A DNA stretch of 34,324 bases from Flavobacteriales bacterium. Its GTDB lineage: Bacteria > Bacteroidota > Bacteroidia > Flavobacteriales > Flavobacteriaceae. Below, in pieces: positions 25,365 through 34,324 of this stretch. The first letter of the stretch is position 1. Every line of letters starts with the position of its first letter. Under the pieces are notes generated by a model that ran no database searches, was not told where the DNA came from, and saw only the letters and a list, made by a program, of their open reading frames with translations. The position numbers and the translations under genes were made by a program. Where the stretch lies: positions 1-34,324 of the forward strand of contig SGZH01000012.1 of NCBI GenBank assembly GCA_004214175.1. Reading direction: 5' to 3'.

Positions 25365-26705
25365 GTGAAAAAAAATAAAATAGTAATACTTGGAGGAGGA
25401 GAAAGTGGAATAGGCACAGCTATTTTAGGAAAGAAAGAAGGGTTTGAAGTTTTTGTTTCAGACTATGGAAAAATAAAAAAAAAATATAAACAAGTTCTTT
25501 TACATCATGAAATTAATTGGGAAGAAGAAGCTCATTCAGAGACTGAAATTCTAAGTGCAGATATTGTAATGAAAAGTCCTGGTATTCCAGAAAATACTCC
25601 TATAGTATTGCAATTAAAGAAGAAGGGAATTAAGATTGTTTCAGAAATTGAGTTTGCTGCTACTTATACATCAGCTACTTTGATTGGAATCACCGGTAGT
25701 AATGGAAAAACGACTGTAGCAACAATGATCTATAAAATATTAAAAGACGCTGGTAATAACGTTGCGCTAGCCGGAAACATAGGAAAAAGTTTTGCGGAAC
25801 TGGTAGCTAAAAATAATATAAATCAATTTGTATTAGAGCTAAGTAGTTTTCAGTTAGATGGCACTTATAATTTTGCACCTCACATAGCAATTTTAACCAA
25901 TTTATCTCCCGATCATTTAGATAGATACGGTAACGATTATGATAAATATATAGCCTCAAAATTTAAAATAGTGATGAAACAGACAAGTGATGACTATTTT
26001 ATCTATGATGCTGATGATTCAATGATTACTCAATGGATTTCTAATAAATCAATCCAATCTCAATTAATTCCTTTTTCATTAAAGAAAGAATTGAAAAAAG
26101 GGGCTTACATAAAAAATAACGAATTAATAATAACAACAAATAACAACACATTTACTATGTCAATCACAAAACTAGGACAACAAGGTCAGCATAACATTAA
26201 AAATGCTATGGCAGCATCAACTGCTTCAACATTACTCAATATCAGAAAAGAAACTATTAGAAGAAGTTTAGAGAATTTTCAAGGTGTTGAACATCGATTA
26301 GAAAATGTATTAAAAATTAATAATGTTCGATATATCAACGACTCTAAAGGTACAAATGTTAATGCAACGTTTTATGCTTTAGATAGTATGGAGGCTTCTA
26401 CAGTTTGGATTGTCGGTGGCGTTGACAAAGGAAACGATTATAGCGAGCTATTTGCTTTAGTGAATGAAAAAGTGAAAGCGATTATTTGTTTAGGTGTTGA
26501 CAATGAAAAAATTATTAAAGCATTTGGGAATGTAGTTGATATTATGGTGGAAACTCATTCTATGGAAGATGCAGTAAAAGTTGCGTACCGTCTTTCAAAA
26601 AAAGGTGATAATGTTTTACTGTCTCCAGCTTGTGCTAGTTTTGATTTATTTGAAAATTATGAAGACAGAGGAAGACAATTTAAAAATGCTGTTAGGAATT
26701 TATAA
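25365..26705 (+). CDS. murD: UDP-MurNAc-L-alanine:D-glutamate ligase
   Basis: Adds D-glutamate to UDP-MurNAc-L-Ala with ATP. The 446-residue protein starts at GTG 25365, 18 nt after mraY; no ATG precedes the conserved nucleotide-fold start KIVILGGGESGIG. The P-loop GITGSNGKTT lies at 108-117. LELSSFQLDG, LTNLSPDHLDRY, GVEHRLE, NDSKGTN and LLSPACASFDLF are standard MurD segments. Its place between mraY and ftsW is the usual dcw order. Confidence 0.96.
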   Translation: MKKNKIVILGGGESGIGTAILGKKEGFEVFVSDYGKIKKKYKQVLLHHEINWEEEAHSETEILSADIVMKSPGIPENTPIVLQLKKKGIKIVSEIEFAATYTSATLIGITGSNGKTTVATMIYKILKDAGNNVALAGNIGKSFAELVAKNNINQFVLELSSFQLDGTYNFAPHIAILTNLSPDHLDRYGNDYDKYIASKFKIVMKQTSDDYFIYDADDSMITQWISNKSIQSQLIPFSLKKELKKGAYIKNNELIITTNNNTFTMSITKLGQQGQHNIKNAMAASTASTLLNIRKETIRRSLENFQGVEHRLENVLKINNVRYINDSKGTNVNATFYALDSMEASTVWIVGGVDKGNDYSELFALVNEKVKAIICLGVDNEKIIKAFGNVVDIMVETHSMEDAVKVAYRLSKKGDNVLLSPACASFDLFENYEDRGRQFKNAVRNL

Positions 26706-26728
26706 TTTTTTATAAGAATGGTTAGTTA

Positions 26729-27919
26729 ATGAAGCATATTTTTCGACATATAAAAGGTGATAAGACTATTTGGGCTGTAGTTTCATTATTAGCGATATTT
26801 TCTTTTTTACCAGTTTATAGCTCTAGCAGTAATTTAGCATACTTATATGGTGATGGAAATACATTTAAATTTTTATTAAAGCATCTTACACATTTAATTC
26901 TAGGATTTGTGATTTTATATGGTGTTCACAAAGTTCCGTATAATTATTTTAAAGGTTTGTCTGTTATTTCACTACCTATCGTAATTATTTTATTGATAAT
27001 TACCATAACGCAGGGAGTTACCATAGATGGCGCAAATGCAAGTAGATGGGTTCGTATCCCTATAGTTGGAGTTACATTTCAAAGCTCAACTTTAGCATCC
27101 GTTGTTTTATTAACTTATATAGCTAGATATTTATCAAAGATTAAAGACAATACAATAACATTCAAAGAATCATTGTTGCCTCTTTGGCTTCCTGTTTTTC
27201 TAGTATTAACTTTAATACTTCCAGCAAATTTATCGACTGCAGCAATTATATTTTTTATGGTGATTGTATTGATTTTTATTGGTGGCTATCCAGTCAAACA
27301 TTTACTAATAATCCTTTTTACAAGTTTAATATTTCTATCATTTTTTATCGTTTCAGTAAAAGCATTTCCAAATGTATTTCCAAACAGAGTTGATACTTGG
27401 ATGAGTAGGATAGATAATTTTTTTGATGGAGAAAAAACGGAAGCTGATTATCAAATAGAAAAAGCAAAAATAGCGATTGCATCTGGAGGTATTACAGGTT
27501 TAGGTCCAGGAAAAAGCATTCAAAAAAACTTTTTACCACAATCATCTTCCGATTTTATTTATGCTGTAATCGTTGAGGAATTTGGTTTAGTTGGTTCTTT
27601 TACTTTGATGTTTCTTTACATGTTATTACTGTTTCGATTCGTTATTGTAGCACATAAAGCTGAAACCGTTTTCGGTAAATTATTAGTTATTGGAGTTGGA
27701 CTTCCAATAGTATTTGTAGCATTAATTAATATGGCTGTAGCTGTAGAAATATTTCCAGTTACAGGTCAAACGCTTCCTTTGATAAGTAGCGGAGGATCAT
27801 CAATTTGGATGACCTGTTTAGCAATTGGTATGATTTTGAGTATAAGTGCAAAAAGAGAGGTTGTAAAAACTGAAACATATGAAGAAAACCCATTAGATAT
27901 TTTAAGTGAGACCCTATAG
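26729..27919 (+). CDS. ftsW: Septal peptidoglycan polymerase FtsW (SEDS family)
   Basis: SEDS-family glycosyltransferase that polymerises lipid II at the division site with FtsI. The 396-residue protein shows about ten hydrophobic helices. Typical segments are [32 protein letters not shown] near 270-290 and the late [13 protein letters not shown]. The Asp required for activity in SEDS proteins is expected in the large loop before the DFIYAVI segment. FtsW rather than RodA is chosen from its place in the dcw cluster. The 3' end overlaps murG by 14 nt. Confidence 0.95.
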   Translation: MKHIFRHIKGDKTIWAVVSLLAIFSFLPVYSSSSNLAYLYGDGNTFKFLLKHLTHLILGFVILYGVHKVPYNYFKGLSVISLPIVIILLIITITQGVTIDGANASRWVRIPIVGVTFQSSTLASVVLLTYIARYLSKIKDNTITFKESLLPLWLPVFLVLTLILPANLSTAAIIFFMVIVLIFIGGYPVKHLLIILFTSLIFLSFFIVSVKAFPNVFPNRVDTWMSRIDNFFDGEKTEADYQIEKAKIAIASGGITGLGPGKSIQKNFLPQSSSDFIYAVIVEEFGLVGSFTLMFLYMLLLFRFVIVAHKAETVFGKLLVIGVGLPIVFVALINMAVAVEIFPVTGQTLPLISSGGSSIWMTCLAIGMILSISAKREVVKTETYEENPLDILSETL

Positions 27920-29006
27920 TTTTATCATATCAGGAGGAGGAACTGGAGGACATATCTATCCAGCTGTTGCTATTGCTAACGAATTAAAGTTACGCTATCC
28001 TGATGCAAAATTTTTGTTTGTTGGCGCTAAAGATCGAATGGAAATGGAAAAGGTTCCTCAATCAGGTTATAATATAGAAGGGCTTTGGATTTCTGGTTTG
28101 CAAAGAAGTTTTTCTTTAAACAATTTTTTGTTTCCTATTAAGTTGATTTCTAGCTTATGGAAATCTAAAAAAATATTAAAATTGTTTAAACCTGACTTAG
28201 TAATTGGAACAGGCGGCTACGCAAGTGCTCCACTTTTAAAAATGGCATCAATAAAGGAAATACCCTGTATTATTCAAGAACAAAATTCATATGCGGGAAT
28301 TACAAATAAATGGTTGAGCAAAAAAGTGAATAAAATATGTGTTGCGTACGAAAAAATGGAACGTTACTTCCCTTTCGATAAAATATGTTATACAGGAAAT
28401 CCAGTACGTCAAGATTTAATTGATATAAGCAATAAAAGAGATCAAGCAATTTCATATTTTAATTTAAACTCCACAAAAGAGACCTTATTAATTTTAGGAG
28501 GTAGTCTAGGTGCTAGTAGAATTAATCAGTTGATATATAGTCACTTAGATTTTTTTTCAAAATTAAATATTCAGATTTTGTGGCAATGTGGCAGTTATTA
28601 TTATGAAACTTACAGAAAAATTGAGGAAGATGGTATTCAGGTTCATTCTTTTTTAAATAGAATGGATTTAGCATATGCTGCTTCAGACTTTATTATTTCT
28701 AGGGCAGGTGCTTTGTCGGTATCTGAATTGTGTTTAGTTGGTAAACCAGTAATATTTATTCCTTCTCCTAATGTTTCTGAAGATCATCAAACTAAAAATG
28801 CTAAATCTATTAGTACTAAAAATGCTGCAATTTTGATTAAGGAGGAAGATTTAGATAAACAATTTAAAAATGAATTTAATCAATTAATTAATTCTAAAAA
28901 TTTACAATCAAAATTATCAAAAAATATTAAGTCATTAGCAAAGCCAAATGCTACAAAAGATATTGTAGGCGAAATTGAAAAATTATTAAAAGAGACAGTT
29001 TTTTAG
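27906..29006 (+). CDS. murG: UDP-GlcNAc:lipid I GlcNAc transferase
   Basis: Peripheral inner-membrane glycosyltransferase that turns lipid I into lipid II. The 366-residue protein begins at GTG 27906 inside the end of ftsW; the glycine-rich loop [12 protein letters not shown] follows at 9-20, leaving no room for a later start. [16 protein letters not shown] and [12 protein letters not shown] are the donor and acceptor loops. [11 protein letters not shown], followed by [14 protein letters not shown], binds UDP-GlcNAc. Standard length and order; murC starts 1 nt after the stop. Confidence 0.96.
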   Translation: MRPYSFIISGGGTGGHIYPAVAIANELKLRYPDAKFLFVGAKDRMEMEKVPQSGYNIEGLWISGLQRSFSLNNFLFPIKLISSLWKSKKILKLFKPDLVIGTGGYASAPLLKMASIKEIPCIIQEQNSYAGITNKWLSKKVNKICVAYEKMERYFPFDKICYTGNPVRQDLIDISNKRDQAISYFNLNSTKETLLILGGSLGASRINQLIYSHLDFFSKLNIQILWQCGSYYYETYRKIEEDGIQVHSFLNRMDLAYAASDFIISRAGALSVSELCLVGKPVIFIPSPNVSEDHQTKNAKSISTKNAAILIKEEDLDKQFKNEFNQLINSKNLQSKLSKNIKSLAKPNATKDIVGEIEKLLKETVF

Positions 29007-29007
29007 A

Positions 29008-30363
29008 ATGAGAAATATTGAAAACATAGAAAGTTTTTATTTTATCGGTATTGGAGGTATTGGTATGAGCGCTCTCGCAAGATATTTTCATTTAAGAGGA
29101 AAAAGAGTTTTTGGTTACGATAAAACTTCTACTGATTTGACAAATAATTTAATTAGTGAGGGTATTTCTATTCAATTTGAAGATGAAATTAATGAAATTC
29201 CAGAAGAAATAAAATGTAATAATAAATCATTGGTAATTTGGACTCCTGCAGTTCCTGAAAGTAATCTAATTCTTTCATGGTTTAAATCTGAAAATTTTTT
29301 AATTTATAAGAGAGCTGAATTACTTGGTGAACTTTCTAAAAATAGTATTTGCTTAGCGGTTGCTGGAACCCATGGAAAAACAACAACTTCATCCATACTA
29401 AGTCATTTACTAGCTTACTGTAATATGCCAATTACTGCTTTTTTAGGAGGTGTTACAGAGAATTACAATTCAAACTTAATATATAAAGGAGATAAAATAA
29501 TGGTGATAGAAGCTGATGAATTTGATCGGTCTTTTTTACACCTAAGTCCAAAAATTGCTTGTATAACCTCTATGGATGCAGATCATTTAGATATATATAA
29601 GTCCGAAAATGTATTAGAAAAGACCTTTATAAAATTTTCAAAATTAGTTTCAAACACAAATAATTTCTTATTCAAGAAAGGACTGCCTTTAGAGGGTAGT
29701 ACCATATCTACAGATGAGGCTGCAGATTATCAAGCTAAAAATATAAGAATTGAGGATGGGGGTTATTTATTTGATTTAAAGACACCTACTGAAGAAATTA
29801 AAGATCTACAATTTAATTTACCAGGAAGACATAATATGTTTAATGCTGTTACCGCTTTGGGTATGGCAATTTTAGTTGGGGTACCAATTGATTGCCTTCC
29901 CAAAGCTTTAAAATCTTTTAGGGGAGTTAAAAGAAGATTTTCATATAAAATTAAGAAAAATAATTTGATTTTAATTGATGATTATGCTCATCATCCAACA
30001 GAGATAAATGCCTTACATCAAGCAGTAACAGAAATGTATCCAAATCATAAAAAGCAGATTGTTTTTCAGCCTCATTTATTTTCAAGAACAAAAGACTTTG
30101 GGGTTGAGTTTGCAGAAAGTTTATCTGCTTTTGACGAAATAATATTATTAGATATTTATCCAGCAAGAGAAAAACCTATTGAAGGAATTACTTCAAATTG
30201 GTTATTGAAAATGATCAATAATGATTGTAAAGTGATAGCACAAAAAAATCAACTTTCAACAATGTTGAAAGATTCAGATTGTATGGTAAAATTAATGGTA
30301 GGTGCCGGGGATATTGGTGCAGAGGTTGATCTTGTAACTAAAAGTTTAAATTATGAAAATTAA
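29008..30363 (+). CDS. murC: UDP-MurNAc:L-alanine ligase
   Basis: First Mur ligase, adding L-alanine to UDP-MurNAc. The 451-residue protein has a Rossmann start FYFIGIGGIGMSALA, P-loop AGTHGKTTT at about 119-127, EADEFDRSF, SMDADHLDIY, LPGRHNMFNA and DDYAHHPTEI, all family motifs. The ddl and murB genes that often follow murC in Proteobacteria are absent; ftsQ comes next, overlapping by 11 nt, as is common in Bacteroidetes. Confidence 0.96.
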   Translation: MRNIENIESFYFIGIGGIGMSALARYFHLRGKRVFGYDKTSTDLTNNLISEGISIQFEDEINEIPEEIKCNNKSLVIWTPAVPESNLILSWFKSENFLIYKRAELLGELSKNSICLAVAGTHGKTTTSSILSHLLAYCNMPITAFLGGVTENYNSNLIYKGDKIMVIEADEFDRSFLHLSPKIACITSMDADHLDIYKSENVLEKTFIKFSKLVSNTNNFLFKKGLPLEGSTISTDEAADYQAKNIRIEDGGYLFDLKTPTEEIKDLQFNLPGRHNMFNAVTALGMAILVGVPIDCLPKALKSFRGVKRRFSYKIKKNNLILIDDYAHHPTEINALHQAVTEMYPNHKKQIVFQPHLFSRTKDFGVEFAESLSAFDEIILLDIYPAREKPIEGITSNWLLKMINNDCKVIAQKNQLSTMLKDSDCMVKLMVGAGDIGAEVDLVTKSLNYEN

Positions 30364-31084
30364 CTGGGGATTCATAAAATTTTTCTTAATTACGAGTTTA
30401 TTCGTTTTTATTTTTAGCTTCAGCCAACAAAGAAATAAAGCTAGAGATGTTTCAGGAATATCCATAGAATTTGAGGATGAAACCCGATTATTTATTAGTC
30501 AAAAAACAGTTAATAAATTGTTAATACAAAATATAGATAGTGTTACGAGTATAGATAAAGATACTTTAGTTTTGAATAAGATGGAAAGTATATTGTTGGA
30601 AAATCCAATGATAAAAAATGCTGAGGTTTATATAACAATTGATGGAATTTTGAGTGTAAATATAACTCAAAGAAAACCAGTTGCAAGAGTTAAAAATGAA
30701 CCTGATTTTTATTTAGATGAAGATGGAAAAACGATGCCCTTGTCGACCGAGTATTCAGCTAGAGTGCCTATCGTATCCGGGATTTTAAAAAATCAATATA
30801 CTGAAATATCAGAATTGATAAAAAAAATTAAAAAGGATGACTTTTTGAAAGAATTAGTTATTGGTTTGGATATCGTTAATGAGAATGAAGTAGTCATTAG
30901 AGTTCGAAAAAACCACTTTAAAGTGCTCTTTGGAACACCAGTTGAAATTGATAATAAATTTCAAAATTTCAAAGCATTTTATAAAATAATAAAAAGAGAT
31001 AGTTTACTTGAGAATTACAGTTTGATAAATTTAAAATATAACAATCAAGTTGTCGCTACTAAAAGGGAAACAAATGGAGCATAA
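30353..31084 (+). CDS. ftsQ: Cell division protein FtsQ/DivIB
   Basis: Bitopic division protein of the FtsQBL scaffold. The 243-residue sequence has one N-terminal membrane helix (about 7-24), then a POTRA-like domain at about 35-110 (IEFEDETRLFISQKTVNKLL, with NAEVYITIDGILSVNITQRKP at the end) and a beta domain to the C-terminus. The phrase Q-R-K-P-V-A-R and the following FYLDEDGKTMPLS fit the FtsQ family. Similarity across phyla is low, so position between murC and ftsA supports the call. It overlaps both neighbours by 11 nt. Confidence 0.9.
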   Translation: MKINWGFIKFFLITSLFVFIFSFSQQRNKARDVSGISIEFEDETRLFISQKTVNKLLIQNIDSVTSIDKDTLVLNKMESILLENPMIKNAEVYITIDGILSVNITQRKPVARVKNEPDFYLDEDGKTMPLSTEYSARVPIVSGILKNQYTEISELIKKIKKDDFLKELVIGLDIVNENEVVIRVRKNHFKVLFGTPVEIDNKFQNFKAFYKIIKRDSLLENYSLINLKYNNQVVATKRETNGA

Positions 31085-32393
31085 TAAAATAGCAGTTGGA
31101 TTAGATATTGGTACTACCAAGATTGTTGCTATGATTGGGAGGTATAATGAATATGGGAAACTTGAAATTTTAGGTTTGGGAAAATCTAAAAGTTTAGGTG
31201 TTCACAGGGGCGTAGTAAATAATATTACACAAACGATTCAATCCATACAACAGGCAGTTCTTGATGCTGAGACTTCCTCAGGAATGAAAATTACGGATGT
31301 TATAGTAGGTATTGCAGGTCAGCACATACGAAGTCTAAAACATAGTGATTACATCACTAGAAAAGATAGTGATACCGTAATTGATGATCAAGATATTGAA
31401 GACTTATGCAATCAAGTTCACAAACTAGTTATGTTACCAGGCGAAGAAATTATTCATGTTCTTCCTCAAGATTTTAAGGTAGATGGACAAAGTGAAATTA
31501 AGGAACCTATCGGCATGTATGGAGGAAGATTAGAGGCTAATTTTCATGTAGTAGTTGGGCAGGTATCTTCCATTCGTAATATTGGAAGATGTATTAAAAG
31601 TGCTGGCTTATCGTTGTCAGGAATAACATTAGAACCACTTGCTTCCTCTAATGCGGTTTTAGGAATTGAAGAAAAAGAGGCAGGTGTTGCATTAATTGAT
31701 ATTGGAGGCGGTACCACAGATTTAGCAATATTTAAGGATGGTATTATTAGACATACAGCTGTGATACCATTTGGGGGAAATGTAATTACGGAGGATATAA
31801 AAGAAGGTTGTTCAATCATTGAAAAACAAGCCGAATTATTAAAAATAAAATTTGGATCAGCTTGGCCAGGAGAAAACAAAGACAACGAAATAGTTTCTAT
31901 TCCTGGATTAAGAGGAAGAGAACCTAAAGAAATAACATTAAAAAACCTTTCAAAAATAATACACGCTCGAGTTATAGAAATTATAGAGCAAGTTTATTTG
32001 GAAATAAAAAATTATGGACACGAGGATCAAAAGACAAAACTTATCGCTGGTATTGTTTTAACTGGAGGAGGGTCTCAATTAAAGCATTTAAAACAGTTGG
32101 TTGAGTATATTACTGGAATGGATACCAGAGTAGGTTTTCCAAATGAACATATGGCTGGCGATAGTGATAGTGAAGTTACTAGCCCAATGTATGCAACTGC
32201 AGTAGGTTTAGTGCTTAATGGATTGGAAAACATAAAAATAGATACAACAAAAGACCTTTCGGATGAACCGGAAATTAAAGACCTAGAAGATGAAACTGGA
32301 CCACAAGATCCAGAAGGTCCAAAAGAACCAAAGAAGGGCTTTTTTGATAAATGGGTAGAAAATTTAAAAGATTTTTTAGACAAAGCAGAATAA
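31074..32393 (+). CDS. ftsA: Cell division protein FtsA
   Basis: Actin-like ATPase that anchors FtsZ to the membrane. From ATG 31074 it has 439 residues and begins MEHNKIAVGLDIGTTKIVAM, with phosphate loop 1 at DIGTTK (11-16). A longer frame from TTG 31050 is less likely because it adds an unconserved tail. The 1C subdomain follows and DIGGGTTDLAIF (about 206-217) is phosphate loop 2. A charged, proline-rich linker (about 398-420) leads to a final amphipathic helix FFDKWVENLKDFLDKA, the likely membrane-targeting sequence. It overlaps ftsQ by 11 nt; ftsZ starts 44 nt after the stop. Confidence 0.96.
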   Translation: MEHNKIAVGLDIGTTKIVAMIGRYNEYGKLEILGLGKSKSLGVHRGVVNNITQTIQSIQQAVLDAETSSGMKITDVIVGIAGQHIRSLKHSDYITRKDSDTVIDDQDIEDLCNQVHKLVMLPGEEIIHVLPQDFKVDGQSEIKEPIGMYGGRLEANFHVVVGQVSSIRNIGRCIKSAGLSLSGITLEPLASSNAVLGIEEKEAGVALIDIGGGTTDLAIFKDGIIRHTAVIPFGGNVITEDIKEGCSIIEKQAELLKIKFGSAWPGENKDNEIVSIPGLRGREPKEITLKNLSKIIHARVIEIIEQVYLEIKNYGHEDQKTKLIAGIVLTGGGSQLKHLKQLVEYITGMDTRVGFPNEHMAGDSDSEVTSPMYATAVGLVLNGLENIKIDTTKDLSDEPEIKDLEDETGPQDPEGPKEPKKGFFDKWVENLKDFLDKAE

Positions 32394-32437
32394 AACATTA
32401 CACTAAATGAAACCATTAATCCCACAAAAATAAAATA

Positions 32438-34324
32438 ATGAGTAAAATGGAAAACTTTCAATTCGACATGCCAAAAAACCAATCCAATGTTATAAAAGTT
32501 ATTGGAGTTGGAGGCGGTGGTAGCAATGCAATTAATCATATGTTTAGCCAAGGAATAAATGGGGTAGATTTTGTTATTTGCAATACCGATTCGCAAGCTT
32601 TAGAGAGTAGTCCTGTACCTAATAAAATCCAACTAGGAGTTACCCTAACAGAGGGTTTAGGAGCAGGGGCAAATCCTGAAATAGGGGAACAATCTGCTGT
32701 AGAAAGTATGGAGGATATAAAATCCATGCTAACCACTAATACTAAAATGTTATTTATTACTGCTGGAATGGGTGGGGGAACAGGTACTGGTGCAGCCCCT
32801 ATCATAGCAAAAATGGCTAAAGATTTAAATATCCTTACCGTCGGTATTGTAACCATACCTTTTGAGTTTGAGGGAAAAATGAGAAATCAACAAGCTAATA
32901 TTGGAGTTGAAAGATTAAGAGAAAATGTCGATTCTCTTATTGTGATCAACAACAATAAATTGAGAGATGTTTATGGTAATCTTGGTTTTAAAGCAGGTTT
33001 TTCCAAAGCAGATGAGGTTTTAGCAACTGCAGCAAGGGGTATTGCAGAAGTTATAACACATCATTATACGCAAAATATTGATTTACGTGATGCTAAAACA
33101 GTATTGTCAAATAGTGGAACTGCAATCATGGGATCTGCGAGTGCAAGTGGAACAAATAGAGCATCTGAAGCCATAGCTAAAGCCCTAGATTCTCCATTAT
33201 TGAATGATAATAAAATAAAAGGTGCGACCAACGTGTTGTTACTAATCGTATCAGGAGTTGAAGAAATTACAATCGATGAAATTGGTGAGATCAGCGATTT
33301 TATTCAAAATGAGGCAGGTAACGGTGCCAATATTATTATGGGTGTTGGAGATGATGAATCGTTAGAAGATGCTGTTTCAATTACTGTAATTGCCACTGGT
33401 TTTAATGTTGAGCAACAAAATGATATTGTAAACACAGAATCAAAAAAAGTAATCCATATCCTTGAAGATGAACAAAAAGCCGAACAAGTATTAATGTCTA
33501 ACGATAACGATACTATTTCTTCTTTCAATCTCAATGAAACTGATGCGGCAACGAACCTTGAATCCAATACAGAATCTCCAATTATAAGACATTCACTCTT
33601 TGAGGATGAAGTAGAAGAAGAAAAGATTTTGCAAACTAAATCTGTACCGTTTGAGGGTTATGTTGAATCTTCAGACCTAATTAAAGACCATGATGTCGAT
33701 TATGAAGAAATTGATGTTCAATCTTTAGCAGATTTTCAAGAAGTAAAGATAAAAGAAAAAGATGTTGAAGATTTCGTTATTATAGATTCAAAAGTTAATT
33801 CAGAAATAGAAGAAGGTTCCACTGAAGCAAAGCTAGAATCCGAATCATCAGAGGATCAAATTTTAATGTTTGATTTGGAGGTGAATAATGTAAATAAAAT
33901 ACCACTTAAAGAGAATGATACTTCTTCAATAATTTCAAATAAAATGGAGAAAGCTACCTCCCATGTTGAAGAAATTAAAGTGAATGAACATATAGAAGTT
34001 GCTCCAATTACCGAGGTAACAAAAGAGAAAACAATCACCTATAGTTTAGATAACTACCAAGAAATGGAAGATCATTTAAACGAGGCTAAGCCAAAAGAAT
34101 TTGAAGATGAACTGAGTGACGAAGAAATAACTTTTGAAACTAGAATCGTAGAGGTTCCTGAAAAAGTTGAGGAAACTAAAAATGAACCAGAAGATCCGCT
34201 TAATATGCCTATTTCAAAGCTATTAACTGAGCGTACTGAAATTAGAAAGCGACAAATGAAGGAGTTTAATTATAAGTTTAATAAAAAACCTTCTCATATC
34301 GATGAAATTGAGAAACAACCTGCT
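32438..34324 (+). CDS. ftsZ: Cell division protein FtsZ, C-terminus cut by window edge
   Basis: Tubulin-like GTPase that forms the division ring. The frame is open from ATG 32438 to the right edge (629 codons, no stop); ATG 32447 is another possible start. The GTP-binding domain has VIGVGGGGSNA near 21-31 and the tubulin signature GGGTGTG at 112-118. The catalytic T7 loop NIDLRD lies near 211-216. The globular part ends at about residue 325. A very long acidic linker of about 270 residues follows, then a conserved-looking basic helix (PISKLLTERTEIRKRQMKEF). The final visible residues EKQPA look like the start of the conserved C-terminal tail, so perhaps 20-30 residues are missing. No terminator is visible. 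Confidence 0.97.
   Translation, partial: MSKMENFQFDMPKNQSNVIKVIGVGGGGSNAINHMFSQGINGVDFVICNTDSQALESSPVPNKIQLGVTLTEGLGAGANPEIGEQSAVESMEDIKSMLTTNTKMLFITAGMGGGTGTGAAPIIAKMAKDLNILTVGIVTIPFEFEGKMRNQQANIGVERLRENVDSLIVINNNKLRDVYGNLGFKAGFSKADEVLATAARGIAEVITHHYTQNIDLRDAKTVLSNSGTAIMGSASASGTNRASEAIAKALDSPLLNDNKIKGATNVLLLIVSGVEEITIDEIGEISDFIQNEAGNGANIIMGVGDDESLEDAVSITVIATGFNVEQQNDIVNTESKKVIHILEDEQKAEQVLMSNDNDTISSFNLNETDAATNLESNTESPIIRHSLFEDEVEEEKILQTKSVPFEGYVESSDLIKDHDVDYEEIDVQSLADFQEVKIKEKDVEDFVIIDSKVNSEIEEGSTEAKLESESSEDQILMFDLEVNNVNKIPLKENDTSSIISNKMEKATSHVEEIKVNEHIEVAPITEVTKEKTITYSLDNYQEMEDHLNEAKPKEFEDELSDEEITFETRIVEVPEKVEETKNEPEDPLNMPISKLLTERTEIRKRQMKEFNYKFNKKPSHIDEIEKQPA

Noticed and set aside
31050-31073. 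TTG start extending ftsA
   Set aside because: The added eight residues are not part of the conserved FtsA start, and an ATG lies at 31074 directly before it.
32075-32856. Two overlapping minus-strand open frames across ftsA-ftsZ
   Set aside because: Antisense shadows of the well-conserved ftsA end and the ftsZ GTP-binding domain.
1-34324. Defence system, prophage, CRISPR array, tRNA or insertion sequence
   Set aside because: I looked on both strands for repeats, recombinases, tRNA-like cloverleaves and phage genes and saw none; nearly all bases are taken up by recognised housekeeping genes.

Overview
This is a low-GC (by eye about two-thirds A+T) stretch of a Bacteroidota chromosome, almost certainly from the Flavobacteriales (Flavobacteriaceae-like). 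Four things point there: gldA, gldB and gldC gliding genes; a secreted protease with a type IX secretion (T9SS) C-terminal tail; promoters of the Bacteroidetes form TTG-N21-TAnnTTTG with no Shine-Dalgarno sequences; and a housekeeping gene order that I recall from flavobacterial genomes. Species cannot be named from the sequence.

Layout. 1-753: metK (minus, cut by the window edge), preceded by a structured leader that looks like a SAM-II-type riboswitch. 1013-2864: an outer-membrane acyloxyacyl hydrolase (PagL-like) and a GIN-domain (DUF2807) lipoprotein. 2851-3555: gldA (minus). 3678-8034: a close-packed run of DAHP synthase/chorismate mutase, rsgA, dtd, a MazG-like pyrophosphohydrolase, a small two-helix membrane protein and aroA. 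8115-9164: queA with its own promoter and terminator. 9291-10952: a T9SS-exported trypsin-like protease between two strong terminators. 11042-15177: rlmN, a long-chain polyprenyl diphosphate synthase and dnaG. 15214-16005: nadE (minus). 16074-17401: gldB-gldC. 17398-18780: yihA/engB and an alpha/beta hydrolase (both minus). 18977-34324: the division and cell-wall (dcw) cluster mraZ-rsmH-ftsL-ftsI-murE-mraY-murD-ftsW-murG-murC-ftsQ-ftsA-ftsZ, with ftsZ running off the right edge.

How it works together. The dcw cluster supplies the Mur ligases (MurC, D, E), the lipid I/II enzymes (MraY, MurG), the septal synthase pair (FtsW, FtsI) and the division scaffold (FtsL, FtsQ, FtsA, FtsZ). Thirteen genes are read in one direction with gaps of 44 nt or less and many overlaps, behind one visible promoter. 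That promoter carries four GTGGTA repeats, three at exact 10-nt spacing, which fit an MraZ operator. The polyprenyl synthase upstream probably makes the isoprenoid chain for menaquinone or the lipid carrier. The two aro genes feed chorismate, and the gld genes and T9SS protease belong to the gliding/secretion biology of the phylum.

No gene-free stretch exceeds about 300 bases; the longest (754-1012) holds the metK leader and promoter. I see no tRNA, rRNA, CRISPR array, insertion sequence or prophage. Most of the window is conserved housekeeping DNA and I did not find a clearly new multi-gene system. The points most worth a second look are the metK leader, a DnaG primase whose zinc ribbon has lost all four metal ligands, the phased MraZ boxes, and the insulated protease cassette.
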